From Thalassia testudinum (taxonomy: Eukaryota > Streptophyta > Magnoliopsida > Alismatales > Hydrocharitaceae): a stretch of DNA of 64,000 bases. Made by a program: the position numbers and the translations under genes. Below, piece by piece: positions 25,792 through 37,400 of the stretch (positions are counted from its first letter, which is position 1; each line of letters starts with the position of its first letter). The stretch is taken from the NCBI GenBank assembly GCA_037157565.1, contig JAZHRO010000036.1:131324001-131388000 (forward strand), in the 5' to 3' direction. The notes under the pieces are model-generated. The model was not told the DNA's origin and ran no database searches. It saw nothing but the letters and a program-made list of their open reading frames with translations.

Positions 25792-28700
25792 ATGCCTCAA
25801 CGCGGGATTAGCGAGGTGGGGCCGCAGACGCGGTCGAGGATGAGGTCAGAGGGGTGGACGGGCTGAGCTCGACGCCTCAGTGGACCAGCCACTACTCCCG
25901 GGCATTCAGGCCCAGGACCTCGCTTAGCTGATACGGGAGATCGTGCGAGAGGAGCTTCACCCGCCACCACGAGCCCCTCTCCCTAGGGCTGCGGAGGGGG
26001 AGTCCTCTGTGGGATAGTGAGACGGACACGACGCTGGACGTGGGGGAGGGGGTGTCCCTCCACCGCCCCCACCTTCCTCCGGCACTTCCGAGCACGAGGC
26101 CTCTTTACCTGGAGGCGTACCAGCTTCTCCACTTCAGCGCCACTATGAGCTTTTCGGATAGTTCCGGAAATTGAAGCCCCCCTTCTTTAAGAGGGATGAG
26201 GACCCGACCAAGGCGGAGGACTGGCACAAGCAGATCGAGAAGGTATTTGACACCCTTCGCCCCCCTGTGGAGTGCCGCGTGGCCTTTGCCACGTACCAGC
26301 TGGAGAGCGCGGCACACAGGTGGTGGAGGGTGGTCAGAGGTCAGGAGAGGGATGAGCCGACTTGGGACCAGTTCGTCACCCTCTTCTGCAAGTAGTACTT
26401 CCCCCAGACGTGGCAAAACTAGAGGAGGTGAGAGTTCCACACTCTTCGCCAGGGGACGGTGACCATAAGCGCGTACTGCACGCGTTTCTTGGAGCTATCT
26501 CATTTCGTAGCGACAGCTGTGGCTACCAAGGAGGAGCGCCTTTGGAGGTTCACCGAGGGGCTCTGGCCTGCTATTCGGGGGTATGTCAAACCCCTGAAGC
26601 TGCCTACGTTCTCGAGGGTGGTGGAGGCAGCTATGACATATGAAGAGACCAACCCGTCTGCACGTGACACTAATAGCGAGCGGAAGAGGCCCTACCAGCC
26701 AAACTTTTCACAGGGCCGACGAGAGAGGAGGCACGTGGTGCCCACAGGAGAGCCGTCATGCTTTGCGGGGCTGTCAATGGCCTTTGGGGGCCCCCGACAT
26801 GGGCCAGCTACTAGCACTAGACCCCCGCCCAGCCGTCAGCAGGGACCTACTGAGGGCGGGAGTCGAGTCCCCCTTTGCCACCAGTGTGGCCAGCCGGGCC
26901 ACATCAGGAGGGACTGCCCGTCTAAGGCAGGAGGCCAGCAGATGCTCCTCATGCCGAGCACTGGAGGGCGAGTAGGAGGTTGCGGTTTCCAGGCGCGAGG
27001 AGGAGGACAACAGTCGCTGGGAGGGTATCGGCCAGTGGCTACCCGTCCGACTCAGAGTGTGGCTGCTTCGTCCACACCTAGAGCTGAGGGGCATATCAAC
27101 GCCCTGACACATAGGGATGCCAGAGCTTCAGGACCAGTGGTGGCAAGTATGGTTTCAGTCTCTGGTAGACTTGTTTACACGCTTTTCGATTCTGGCACTA
27201 CGCAATCGTTTGTCGGTGCCAGTTTTGCTGTTAGTTTGGGGTAGGACGATATGTTGTTAGAGGATCCGTTCATGATCAGAGGTCCAGGTGGTCAGCTGTT
27301 GTAGCTGAGGAGGTTTACACGGATTGTGAGGTCAGTGTTGGGGGACACAGCCTTCCCGCTGAGCTGATTATGATCCAGATGGAGGACTTTGGCGTGATTC
27401 TGGGGATGGACTGGCTGTCCGCTTACCACTCCTTGGTGGACTTCTTTGAGAGGAAGATCGTCTTCTCCATACCGGAGTTGCCTTCTTTCGAGTTCCATCG
27501 GCAGTCAGTGGACGAAGGCTTCAGATGCATTTCTACACTTTGGGCGGCGAGACTTTTGGGCCAGGAGTGTGAGGGCTTTTTAGCTTGTGTGGTGGCAGAG
27601 CCCAACCCTATGACAGACTTTCAAAGTATCCCGGTGGCCAGAGAGTACCCTGACGTGTTCCCAGATGAGTTGCCAGGACTACTGCCCAAGCGTGAGATCG
27701 AGTTTAAGATCTCACTGGTACTGGGGACCAGCCCCATCTCTACAGCACCGTACAGGATGGCACCACTTGAGCTGCAAGAGCTCAAGTCTCAGTTGCAGGA
27801 CCTTCTGGAGAAGGACTTTGTGAGGCCCAGTGCATCTCCGTGGGGAGCCCCGGTATTGTTCGTAAAGAAGAAGGATGGTACCCTACGCCTTTGCGTGGAT
27901 TACAGATAGCTGAATAGGGTTACCATCAAGAATAGGTATCCGCTGCCGAGGATTAACGACTTGTTTGACCAGTTGTGAGGTGCCACGGTATTCGCCAAGG
28001 TAGACTTGAGGTCTGGGTACCACCAGTTGAGGATCAGGGAGGTAGACATCTCCAAGACGGCTTTCCGCACCTGGTATGGACACTACGAGTTTTTGGTCAT
28101 TCCATTTGGGCTGACCAGTGCCCCCACTGCCTTCATGGACTTGATGAACCGAGTGTTCAGACCGTACTTGGACCAGTTCATGGTGGTATTTATTAATGAT
28201 GTGCTCATCTATTCTCGAGATCAGGCGCAGCACAGACAACACTTGCAGATGGTTTTGGACACATTGAGACGACATAGGCTGTACGCCAAATATAGCAAGT
28301 ATGAGTTCTGGTTGAGGGAGGTGACCTTCTTGGGCCATGTGATCTTCGGGGATGGCTTGGCGGTGGACCCAACCAAGGTTGAGGCAGTGCTCAGGTGGGA
28401 GAGACCGCGTACTGTTACTGAGATCCGCAGTTTCTTGGGACTAGCAGGCTACTACAGGCGGTTTATCAGGGGTTTCTCGCAAATTGCATGTCCTATGACA
28501 CAGTTGACCCAGAAGGGCGTGCCCTTTACTTGGATAGACGCTTGTGAGGCATGTTTTCAGGAGCTGAAGGAGAGGCTGACTTCGGCTCCCATGCTCACCA
28601 TCCTAGACAGTAGTGACGGGTTCGTTGTGTACACGAACGCCTCTTTGTAGGGGTTAGGGGGTGTGCTCATGCAGAGGGGTCACGTTGTCACTTACGCTTC

Positions 28701-28874
28701 GCGGCAGCTGAAGCCCCATGAGCATAGCTACCCCACCCACGACCTGGAGCTGGCAGTTGTCGTCTTCGCGCTAAAGACTAGGAGGCTACCTGGGAGCCTG
28801 AGGTGGTGATGCGGGAGCGGTACCCGGAGCTCTTTGAGGGTACGTCTTTTTGGACCGGCTTCGGTCCTCTTTGA
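25792..28874 (+). pseudogene. gag-pol of Tekay element A, internally deleted
   Basis: Gag begins MPQRGISEVG (25792), with capsid region 26171-26650 and an intact zinc knuckle CHQCGQPGHIRRDC (26876-26917). Protease has LFDSGTTQSF (near 27185). The RT carries FINDVLIYS, so the first catalytic Asp of the DD pair is Asn. RNase H starts with YTNAS (AAC at 28636-28638) and stops about 50 codons on. At 28779 the sequence jumps to the last codons of the chromodomain tail (EATWEPEV...PELFEG, ending TGA 28872-28874). Relative to B, about 1680 bp are gone. Stops include TAG at 26159, 26393, 27907 and 28648; B has a Gln codon at three of these sites where it can be aligned. Confidence 0.9.
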
Positions 28875-28925
28875 GTTTGTTATGCGTTTATTGTTCTTTT
28901 TCCGCACCCTAGTTAGCGCAAGTTT

Positions 28926-28975
28926 TAACAAACTGAAAGGAAGTTTCGGGGACGAAACTTCCTTTAAGTTTGTTA
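28926..28975. repeat. 50-bp foldback next to the 3' LTR of A
   Basis: Two 23-nt arms with a single mismatch around a GGGA loop (left arm begins TAACAAACTG, right arm ends AAGTTTGTTA). It lies 3 nt before the 3' LTR start at 28979. Elements B and D have only the right half plus a short arm at the same place. Confidence 0.9.
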
Positions 28976-28978
28976 TGT

Positions 28979-30085
28979 TGTTAAGACCGTGACATCAAAA
29001 CACTTTAAGACGTTTGGGAGTTGGTCCAGACATCTGGAAATTAATTTTTGCATGTGTACGATCGTGAGTCTCCGCGTGTGCCGCGCGCAGACTGAAACCC
29101 AGCTGCCCCCTTCTCTTTCTTCTTCCCCCACCGACCTGCAGCACCTCCCCCGCCATGCCTACATATATCCTCCTCTCTCTCACGCCACCCATATCCATTC
29201 GTCCCCTCCTTCCTCCAGCACGAGAGCGAGGGTGCAGTGGCGGAGAGGAGAGGTGCAACGAGAGGGAAGAGAAGAGAGTGCGCGAGCCGTGAGAGAGAGA
29301 GCTCGTCGGAGCAGTTCGAGGTCGGCCGGCGTGCGCGCGGAGGAGTGTTGTGCTGGGGAGGGTTCCCCTGATGCTATTGTAGCTCGGGCAGCGGGCAGAC
29401 GAGCATGGCGCGGCCATGCACAGCGGGAAGAAGACAAAGGAGGTTCTGATTCTGGGATTTTTTCCCAGAATCAGACGTCTGGACCTACATCTAAACGACG
29501 TGGACGACATTTGGAGGGAGCTCCAGACGACTGAAAGGTACGTATTTCCTCCTATGTTTCCTTCTGTGGATACAACCATGCAGGCCGTTCTGCTGAAGCT
29601 CTGTCGCATGCCTTGTTGAGGGATTTTTGCGTATGCGTGCAGGATTCACTTCAGGAAGGTGCGGGACACGCCCTCCCACACGGTTCAGACGTCTGGGCGA
29701 GTCACCAAACGACGGAGAGCATCTCCAGACGTCCGGAGAGGTGGTCGGACGTATAGAACTAGATCCAGACGGTTCAGCAGGATCTCTGGATGTCTGAGGA
29801 ACAGCATAGAGTGAGGTATGACCTGGACCCCTTTTTAAGACTTCTGGAAGCTGTTCCAGATGTCTGATTTGAGTTAGAGTTATTGTTTTTGACTCGTTTA
29901 GGGTCCGTTCGAGGTCCGATTTCCGTGTTTAAGATTCCGTTCTTCTTCGTGTAAGTTCCTCTACTTGTTGGAATGCTTGTTATCATGTTCTGAGTGATTT
30001 CTTATGGTTGATCCTTGTGTTAGGACATCATTCTGTTGCAGACTTGGGGGTTGCGGAGGCACGTGGACCTGCCGATCGAGCCCCC
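28979..30085 (+). mobile_element. 3' LTR of element A, left part
   Basis: TGTTAAGACCG start, collinear with 22760-23925 apart from small indels. It is interrupted after GATCGAGCCCCC by element C. The last five bases (30081-30085, CCCCC) are the left TSD of C. Confidence 0.9.
30081..30085. repeat. Left target-site duplication of element C (CCCCC)
   Basis: CCCCC precedes TGATGGCG, and CCCCC follows CTCATCA at 43828-43832. The uninterrupted 5' LTR A has a single GAGCCCCCATTACTCC here (near 23919-23934). Confidence 0.9.
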
Positions 30086-32859
30086 TGATGGCGATGGGCG
30101 TGAAGAGATAATCGGGTTTTATTGTTATGTCGTTGTAGTATAGCCAGTTATTGCCATCATTTCAAATATATAATTTTTTTACTCGGAAAATAAAAGAGTT
30201 CCCGAGGTCGAACTCAGGGAGCAAGTTGTATTCTAGGGGTACAAAGTTTCTTTTACAAAAATATAGATAGATAGAGAGAGATGAAAATTTGTTGGCTTCT
30301 TCTTTCTCGTCTGTCTTCTTCTTTCTTTTCTCTTCTCTTTGGCTTTTGGTTCCTTTATCTCCTTGTGGTCTTCCTCTTCTTTCTGTCTTCTTTATCTGCA
30401 GCAGTGGGTGATGTTCTTCTTCGTCTTTCAACTCTTGTTTCTGCTTTGTCTCTTTCTTTTTCTGCAGAGCGGTCCTTGTCCTGTTCTTCTTCCTCTTTTC
30501 TACCTTCAGAGCGTCGTCTGATTTTCCAATCAGACGACTTAAACCGCCGCTGCTACAGTGCCGCTCGGTGCTCCTTCCTTCAGCTTTCGTCGTCCTTCTC
30601 TACCTCACTCGTCTTCTTCTTCTTCGCCTTTTCCTCTTTGCTTTGAGCAGTCCTGGCTGCTCTTCTTCCGTCAGTCTTCTTCTCCGGTTCTTCTTCTTCA
30701 CCTGTGCCTGCAAACTTGCACCGCTTGATCAGAGGGGTAAAACCTATCCCTACCCTCCCCCGCGTCTCTCTCTCACAGAATCCGCTCTTAGGAAAGCTCT
30801 CCCAGAGCGGCCGGGTAAGTCGGGTACGGGTCGCGCCCGGGTCCAGGCCCACCGGCGTGAGTGGTGGGCGAGGAGTGCAGGTCAGTCTAAGTCGGGTCGG
30901 GCCAGGTCCGCGAGGCGTGAGCGCGGACGAGACCGGGTCGAGCGAGCGAGTGAGTGAGAGGGACCTCACCCCGTGCTCAGGAGGCAACGAGCATAAGGCG
31001 CTTTTTGCCTTTATGCAGGCGCTCTCCTCTGAAAGGTTACGAGGTGGGACTAAATGTCCCACCCCAATTTGGGTGCCTGCGCGGAGGAAGCAGCGGCAGT
31101 CGAGGCGAAGCGCGGGGGCTTCGCGCGAGCGCTTCGCCTCAACTGCAGCCTAACGTTTTGCCGAAGTTCCCCCGCACAGCCTGGGAGGGTGACCTGGGCG
31201 CTTCACACCTGGGGCAGCAGGTGAAGAAGCTGCTTCGCTTTAACAATGGCGGCGACGAGCGCAGGTACCTGCCCACAGAAAAACGGCCTCTCGGCCCAAT
31301 CAGAAACGCGGAGGACCTTCGCCGTGGCACGGCGAAGGTGGTCGGGGGGTGTGCAGGCGGCGGGGCGGAGCCCAAGAGTTGCCCTAGGTCGGACTGTGGG
31401 TCGGAAGATGGGTTTGTTCGGTGGAGTTGCAGAGGGTGATGTGGGGGAAGTGGAAGGGCGGAGGTTGATCAGGGTGAGGAGGCGGAGGTTCTGCGGTGGT
31501 CGGCGAGCCGTGTGGGTTGCTGGAGTGATGGGAGCGGCTCGCCGGAGGATGGCCGGAGGCGGAGAAGGTGAGGGTGATTGGTCGGAATCGAGGTAACAGT
31601 AAAGATGTAAAATGAGGAAAAGGAAGAGGGGAGGAAGAGGAGGAGTTCTACCTACTTAGCAGGAGGAGGAGGGGCCGGAGCGGGCGACAGTCGTATCGAC
31701 TGTCGCCGGAGAAGAAGATGCCCGGGGGAAGGGGCGGCGGCGAGCAGAGGGCCGGAGAGGCGCCAGCTGGGTGCGGCGTGGCGCGGGAAGAGCGAGGGAG
31801 AGCAACCCTGCAGCTGGTAGTGCGGCAGAGCGACGAGGAGGAAGAGGGGAGGCCGCAGGAGCTGGAGGGCTTCCTGTCGGAGTGGGAAGAGAGGAAGTGG
31901 GGGTCTTTCTCCGTCAGGACCGAGCTCCTCAGAACGGCGGACCGACGGGGATATTTATAGAGGCGGACTCAGAGAGGAGGGTGGAGGGAGACGACGTGCC
32001 TCCCTCGCCGGAGGACGCCGGAGATGGAGACCCATACCGTCCGTGCGTTCGCACGGCCGGTATGGTGGGTTGCAGCGACCAGGGGGGTGCTCCTGCGACG
32101 GCTGACGACGCAGGGCACCCCCATTTGTCCTGGCAGGCCCTCCCCCTCACCCTGCGCGGCGCCATGCTCCGCGCAAGGTCGCCGGAGCATGGTGCTGGCA
32201 GGTTTTGCAGGGAGGACCTGAACGCAAAGAACGAAGGAGAGTTAGGGGCCAAAATGCGAGGGTTCAAAAGTTGAGGGCCAAAATGTAAAGTTGGTCAAGA
32301 AGGTTTCTTCTTAGGCTTAAGTTTTTATACATGACAAATTAGGGCCTAAGGAATCTGATGGTGAATTTTATTTCTAGATTAAACCTTGTTTGATCGATCA
32401 ATTTGCGTAAAAACCCAAATTAAGTTATTAATTGGGTATGGTTCTCAATGTAGGTCAAAATGGGATCTAAAGGCCAAATTGAAGGTTCTAAACCCTAGAG
32501 ATTATTTTTCTATGAATTTTAGAGGGTTTATTCTATTTTTACTTTGCCTCGAACCTCGTGAATTGAAGTGGGTTTGTTTTAAGGTTACAGATTATCATTT
32601 AGTTCCTTGGAATTGCTGTAGCCTTTGTCAGATCATCCCACTTTCCTTCTTATTCGGTTTGATTGACCTGTGTTTGGACCCTGAATTACCCTGTATGCAG
32701 ATTATACTGGTAAAATTGCAGTTTTTACCCCTTATGACTTGTTTTCTCCGTAAACTCAGAATTCTTTGAGTTAAGCCTTTCCTTGAGTTATGTAGGAGCT
32801 TTTATGCTTTGTATTGGGTCAAAATGAGCTAGTTATGGCTCATGATGAGGTTCTCATCA
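30086..32859 (-). mobile_element. 3' LTR of element C
   Basis: 2774 bp. Five hairpins lie at 31102-31140, 31316-31338, 31683-31707, 32032-32065 and 32162-32192. The TATA box (minus) is at 31952-31959, a CT-rich stretch (GA-rich on the coding strand) at 30280-30680, and the tRNA-Asp 5'-end match at 30129-30143. Confidence 0.92.
30129..30143 (+). other. 15-nt match to the 5' end of tRNA-Asp in U5
   Basis: GTCGTTGTAGTATAG on the plus strand equals nucleotides 1-15 of plant tRNA-Asp(GUC) as I recall it. The element is transcribed from the minus strand, so its RNA is complementary to the tRNA here. The right LTR copy has 14 of 15 (41095-41109), and LTR H has the last 12 of the complement (2315-2326). 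Confidence 0.7.
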
Positions 32860-32881
32860 TACCCCCATGCCTAGCTTTTGC
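32860..32881 (-). other. Polypurine-type tract at the 3' LTR of C
   Basis: Read on the minus strand the LTR is preceded by GGCATGGGGGTA. A longer copy of this block lies at 34137-34163. Confidence 0.65.
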
Positions 32882-33303
32882 TAGTCCCTTAGCAAAAACT
32901 TAAGGTTTCAACCCTTGTTCTAGACCATGAAGTTCTTAATAGCTTTAGATAAGTGCTTTTTTATTTGAGCATAGATTAGGTTAGAATGCTGACCATAGGC
33001 CTAAAAGGTACTCTAGTACCAATCAAGATCCAAATCTGTCTTGCCTTAGCCTTAGTCTTTAGCAAAGGTTTTTAAGGCCCATAAGAACTAACCTAAGGTT
33101 TATTGGACTTTGTGGTTAAAGCACCCGTGCTTGAAATGATTTTAGCCCTGGCTCAGTTTGCAGTGCGTTTTATAAGAGAGAGATAGAAAGTTTTTCTGTT
33201 TGGAGAGTTTTCTCCCTCTTTTTCTTTTTAGTTCTAGCCTAGGATTGGCTTTTCAACACGGTCTGTATCAGATTCCTTGCTCCCATCATCAATCCTCAAG
33301 GGT

Positions 33304-33470
33304 TCCTGGCGATCGATGCTTCGAGATAGCACCGCCCATGGCAACCCTCGGAACCCTGGCTATTGAGATTTCGAGATAATCCCATCCATGGTGTTCCGTG
33401 GTCGAATCCAGACCCTGGCAATTGACACTTCGAGATAATGCCATCCATGGAATCTGAACCAGCAGAGTGC
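33304..33470. repeat. Three diverged tandem units of about 55-60 bp
   Basis: Each unit has CCTGGC, then ATY-GA, TTCGAGATA and CCATGG in the same order (starts near 33304, 33353 and 33411). Confidence 0.75.
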
Positions 33471-34136
33471 TTACATGCCCCCAGTAGGATATGTAAATAT
33501 CCTAAGAGACAAGCACCGAGGAGATGATATTTTGTTACGCATCTTCGAGGGGATTTCCCGCCTCTCCGCGCTGGGAACTCGTCCAAATCAACTTGTGTTG
33601 ATCGGCCGCTCCTATTCTAGGTGTTCTTTTTAGAATTTTGCGACGCTTCTGCGTGATTTTGATTTTTACGCTTACTGAACCAGGCTGTGTGTGAGGTTAG
33701 GGTGCTTAGGTTACTGAGTCCCGTAAACCAAAAATTAGTTAACGAGGCCAAATACTCCCTAAGCCTTGGACCTAGTACTTAAGCTTTTCATTTTCTTCAA
33801 CCTCTTGAGGATCGTCTAGATCTTAATGGGTACTAAGAGTCTATTCAAGAATGCCTAAGGTTTACGTTCTTACTAATCTCATTATGCACTTTTCAGTTAT
33901 TTTCTTGAATGAGGTCTAGAACTTAGGTTAATTCCTTAGTTCCTTACTAATGACTATCACCTTTTCTCATAATTTTGTGCTCCTTTTTCATTTTGTTTCT
34001 TTTCTCCTTCTCCTTTACAAAATTTCCTTCTCCTCTTTTCCTCTTATTCTTTTTCAAAAAATTTTTAATTTTTATGTTGTTTTTGGCATATGTGAATTTT
34101 TTTGTTTGAAACCTTTTCTTACAAGTTTTGCACTTT

Positions 34137-34163
34137 CATACCCCCCCATGCCTAAGATTTGCA
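34137..34163 (-). other. Second polypurine-type tract inside element C
   Basis: On the plus strand CATACCCCCCCATGCCTAAG followed by ATTTGC repeats, with two extra C, the block CATACCCCCATGCCTAGC...TTTGC at the LTR (32857-32881). The two lie about 1.28 kb apart. Confidence 0.7.
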
Positions 34164-34425
34164 ATATCCTCATTGTAACCTAGGGGGTTTTTATTTAACT
34201 TAGTTCATTCCTTAAGACAGAAATTTGAATGAGTGAATGGGTCGGGTTGAATTTTTGCGAACGATTTCTAATCCCAGATGCAAGCATCTGAGGTGGGGTC
34301 GGCTGTCTACAAGGGTGAACCTTAAGTGCAAAAAGGTGTCAGAAAAAGTTTTGGATTTTTAGGAAAATGACGGGTTGCCTCCCGTTAAGCGCTGAGTTTT
34401 ACGCCATCGGCTGGGCGCAATAAGC

Positions 34426-37400
34426 TCAAGGGGAATGGAGGATATAAGATGCTTCAGCCAAATCAGTAGAAGTTACATCAATGAACGGCTTGAGTCTCTG
34501 ACCGTTCACGATGAAAGGTTCAGAATCGTGGATGAGTGGACTGATTTCGATTGCTCCATTTTCAAAAACCTGTCGGACCAAATATGGTCCGACCCACTTG
34601 GATCTCAGTTTTCCTGGGAAGAGTTTTAGTCGGGCATCAAAGAGTAGGACCTTTTGACCAGGATGAAAGATCTTTCTCGAGATGTGTTTGTCGTGGAAGG
34701 CTTTAACCCGCTCCTTGTAGATTTGCGAGTTCTCGTACGCGTCTAGGCGTAATTCATCGATCTCGCTGATTTGGAGTTTTCTGTGGGTCCCAGCCTTGGA
34801 AAGATCTAGATTACAGTTCCGTACTGCCCAATAGGCTTTATGCTCCAGTTCTACGGGAAGGTGGCATGCCTTTCCGTACACCAGTCTAAAGGGAGACATG
34901 CCCAATTGGGTCTTGTGGGCGGTCCTGTAGGCCCACAATGCTTCCGGAAGTCGGGACGACCAGTCCTTCCTGTCAGGTCGAATAGTGACTTGCAGGATTT
35001 TCTTGATTTCCCGATTAGACAGCTCAGCTAGACCATTAGTTTGGGGGTGGTAAGGAGTAGAGATTCGGTGAGACACCCCGTATTTGGTCATCAGTGACCT
35101 AAACTGAGCATTTGTGAAATGGGTCCCCCCATCAGAGATTATTGCACGAGGAATCCCGAACCTTGAGAAAATGTTTTGATGAATGAATTTGAGAACGATT
35201 TTGTGATCACAGGTTCGGGTCGGTATGGCTTCGATCTATTTGGACACGTAGTCCACAACCAACAGAATGTATTCGAAACCATCCGAAACAGGAAAGGGGC
35301 CCATAAAATCAATCCCCCAAACATCAAAGATTTCGCATACTAGAATCGGTTGCATAGGCATCATGCCGCGATGGCTCATGTTGCCCAAAGTCTGGCAACG
35401 ACTGCATGCCTTGCAGTGACTGTACGCATCTTTGAACAGTGTGGGCCAGTAAAAGCCGCACTGGAGGACTTTTGATGCGGTTTTATGCCCGGCGAAATGG
35501 CCACCGCATGCCTGGTCATGGCAGAAAGAGAGGATATTGTTGAATTCCCCTTCCGGGACACATCTCCGGATGATCTGATCGGCACCTATGCGGAAGAGGT
35601 ATGGGTCTTCCCAAATGTAATACTTGGCATCGGAGCGTAATTTGTCCTTCTTGGCCTTCGGCCAATCGGACGGGATCTGATGAGATGCCAAGTAATTTAC
35701 TACATTAGCAAACCATGGAAGGCTAGTACCAATAGTCAGCAGGTGCTCATCGGGAAAATGCTCAGTGATGGGTCCGGAAGGGTCAATTATTTCAGAAGGA
35801 AGACGGGACAAGTGATCAGCTACCACATTTTGCTTTCCCGCTTTGTCGCGAATCTCAAGGTCAAATTCTTGCAACAGCAAGATCCATTGGATTAATCGAG
35901 GTTTCGCGTCCTTCTTTGTAAGGAGATGCCTCACAGCTGTGTGATCCGAGTATATGATGACACGGGAACCCAGAAGGTACGATCTGAATTTTTCTAGGGC
36001 AAATACTACAGGTAGCAGCTCTTTCTCAGTAACCGTATAGTTACGCTGAGCCTCATCGAGTGTTTTACTGGCGTAGTAAATGACCACAGGTTTCCCGTCA
36101 ATTTTCTGCCCCAAAACCGCTCCTACAGCGAAGTCGGATGCATCGCACATGATCTCAAAGGGTTGAGACCAATCAGGGGACTGTAGGATCGGGGCTTGGG
36201 TGACTCGGTCACGCAGGATTTCAAATGCTTGAGTGCATTCCTTGGAAATTTCGAAAGGAACATCCTTGGAGAGAAGAGTGGTCAGGGGGCGCGCGATTTT
36301 TGAAAAATCAGGGATAAATCGTCGATAAAAATCTACATGCCCCAAAAAAGATCGGATGTCCTTGATCGAGCTAGGCATAGGAAGGTGAGAAATCAGATCA
36401 ACCTTAGCTCGGTCCACTTGGATGCCTTTTTCCGAAATTGAGTGCCCCAGGACAATTCCCTCAGGCACCATGAAATGGCTCTTTTCCCAGGAAAGAACCA
36501 AATTCACATCGATGCACCGCCTGAGTATCTGGACCAAGTGTTGGAGGCAATCGTCAAATGATGCTCCGAAAACTGAAAAGTCATCCATGAAGACTTCCAG
36601 ATAATCACCTACCATATCTGAGAATATGGCAAGCATGCATCGCTGAAAAGTAGCGGGTGCATTGCAAAGACCGAAAGGCATCCTTCGGAATGCGTATGTT
36701 CCGAAGGGGCAGGTGAACATGGTCTTTTCTTGGTCCTCAGGATGCATTGCCACCTGGTTGTAACCGGAGTACCCGTCAAGAAAGCAGAAGAACCTATTTC
36801 CCGCTAGTTTCTCGAGAATCTGATCAATGAAGGGTAGTGGGAAATGATCCTTCTTCGTGGAGGAATTGAGTCGGCGGTAATCTATACAGACTCTCCACGA
36901 GTTGGCTAATCGGGTAGGAATGATTTCTCCGGTCTCAGTCGTTATAGTGGTGAGTCCTGCCTTCTTGGGCACGACCTGAATTGGGCTCACCCAACGACTA
37001 TCGGAGATCGGGTAGATGATTCCGGCATCTAACCACTTGATGATCTCCTTTTTCACGACCTCCTGCAGATTGGGGTTTAAGCGTCTCTGCATTTCACAAG
37101 AAGGTCGTGTGCCCTCTTCTGAATAGATATGATGAGTACAATAAGAAGGACTTATTCTAGTCAAATCATCGAGAGTCCATCCGATGGCTCTGCGATGTTG
37201 CTGGAGGACAACAATCAGATGGGATTCCTGTTCAGGACTGAGGTTGGAATTGATAATCATAGGAAGGGTCTGATTAGAACCCAAAAAGATGTATTTCAAG
37301 TGAGCAGGAAGGGGTTTCAGTTCGAGGATGGGGTTATCAGCAGTAGCGGGTGGTTCAGTATAGATGTGAGGTTCAAGGGTGGGAGTTACTGGGTTGTTCA

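Larger units (their letters stand above)
32882..34425 (-). other. Non-coding 3' region of element C
   Basis: About 1.5 kb between the integrase stop and the 3' LTR, where other Athila-lineage elements may carry an env-like frame. No frame with env features was found. It contains three diverged tandem units (33304-33470), a T-rich stretch (33950-34130), a second polypurine-type tract (34137-34163), a short hairpin CAGATGC-AA-GCATCTG near 34275, and GGGTTGCCTCCCG at 34373-34385, just past the end of pol. Confidence 0.7.

Noticed and set aside
30129..30200. Possible tRNA-Asp gene
   Set aside because: Only the first 15 nt match; anticodon and T arms are absent, so it is not a tRNA gene.
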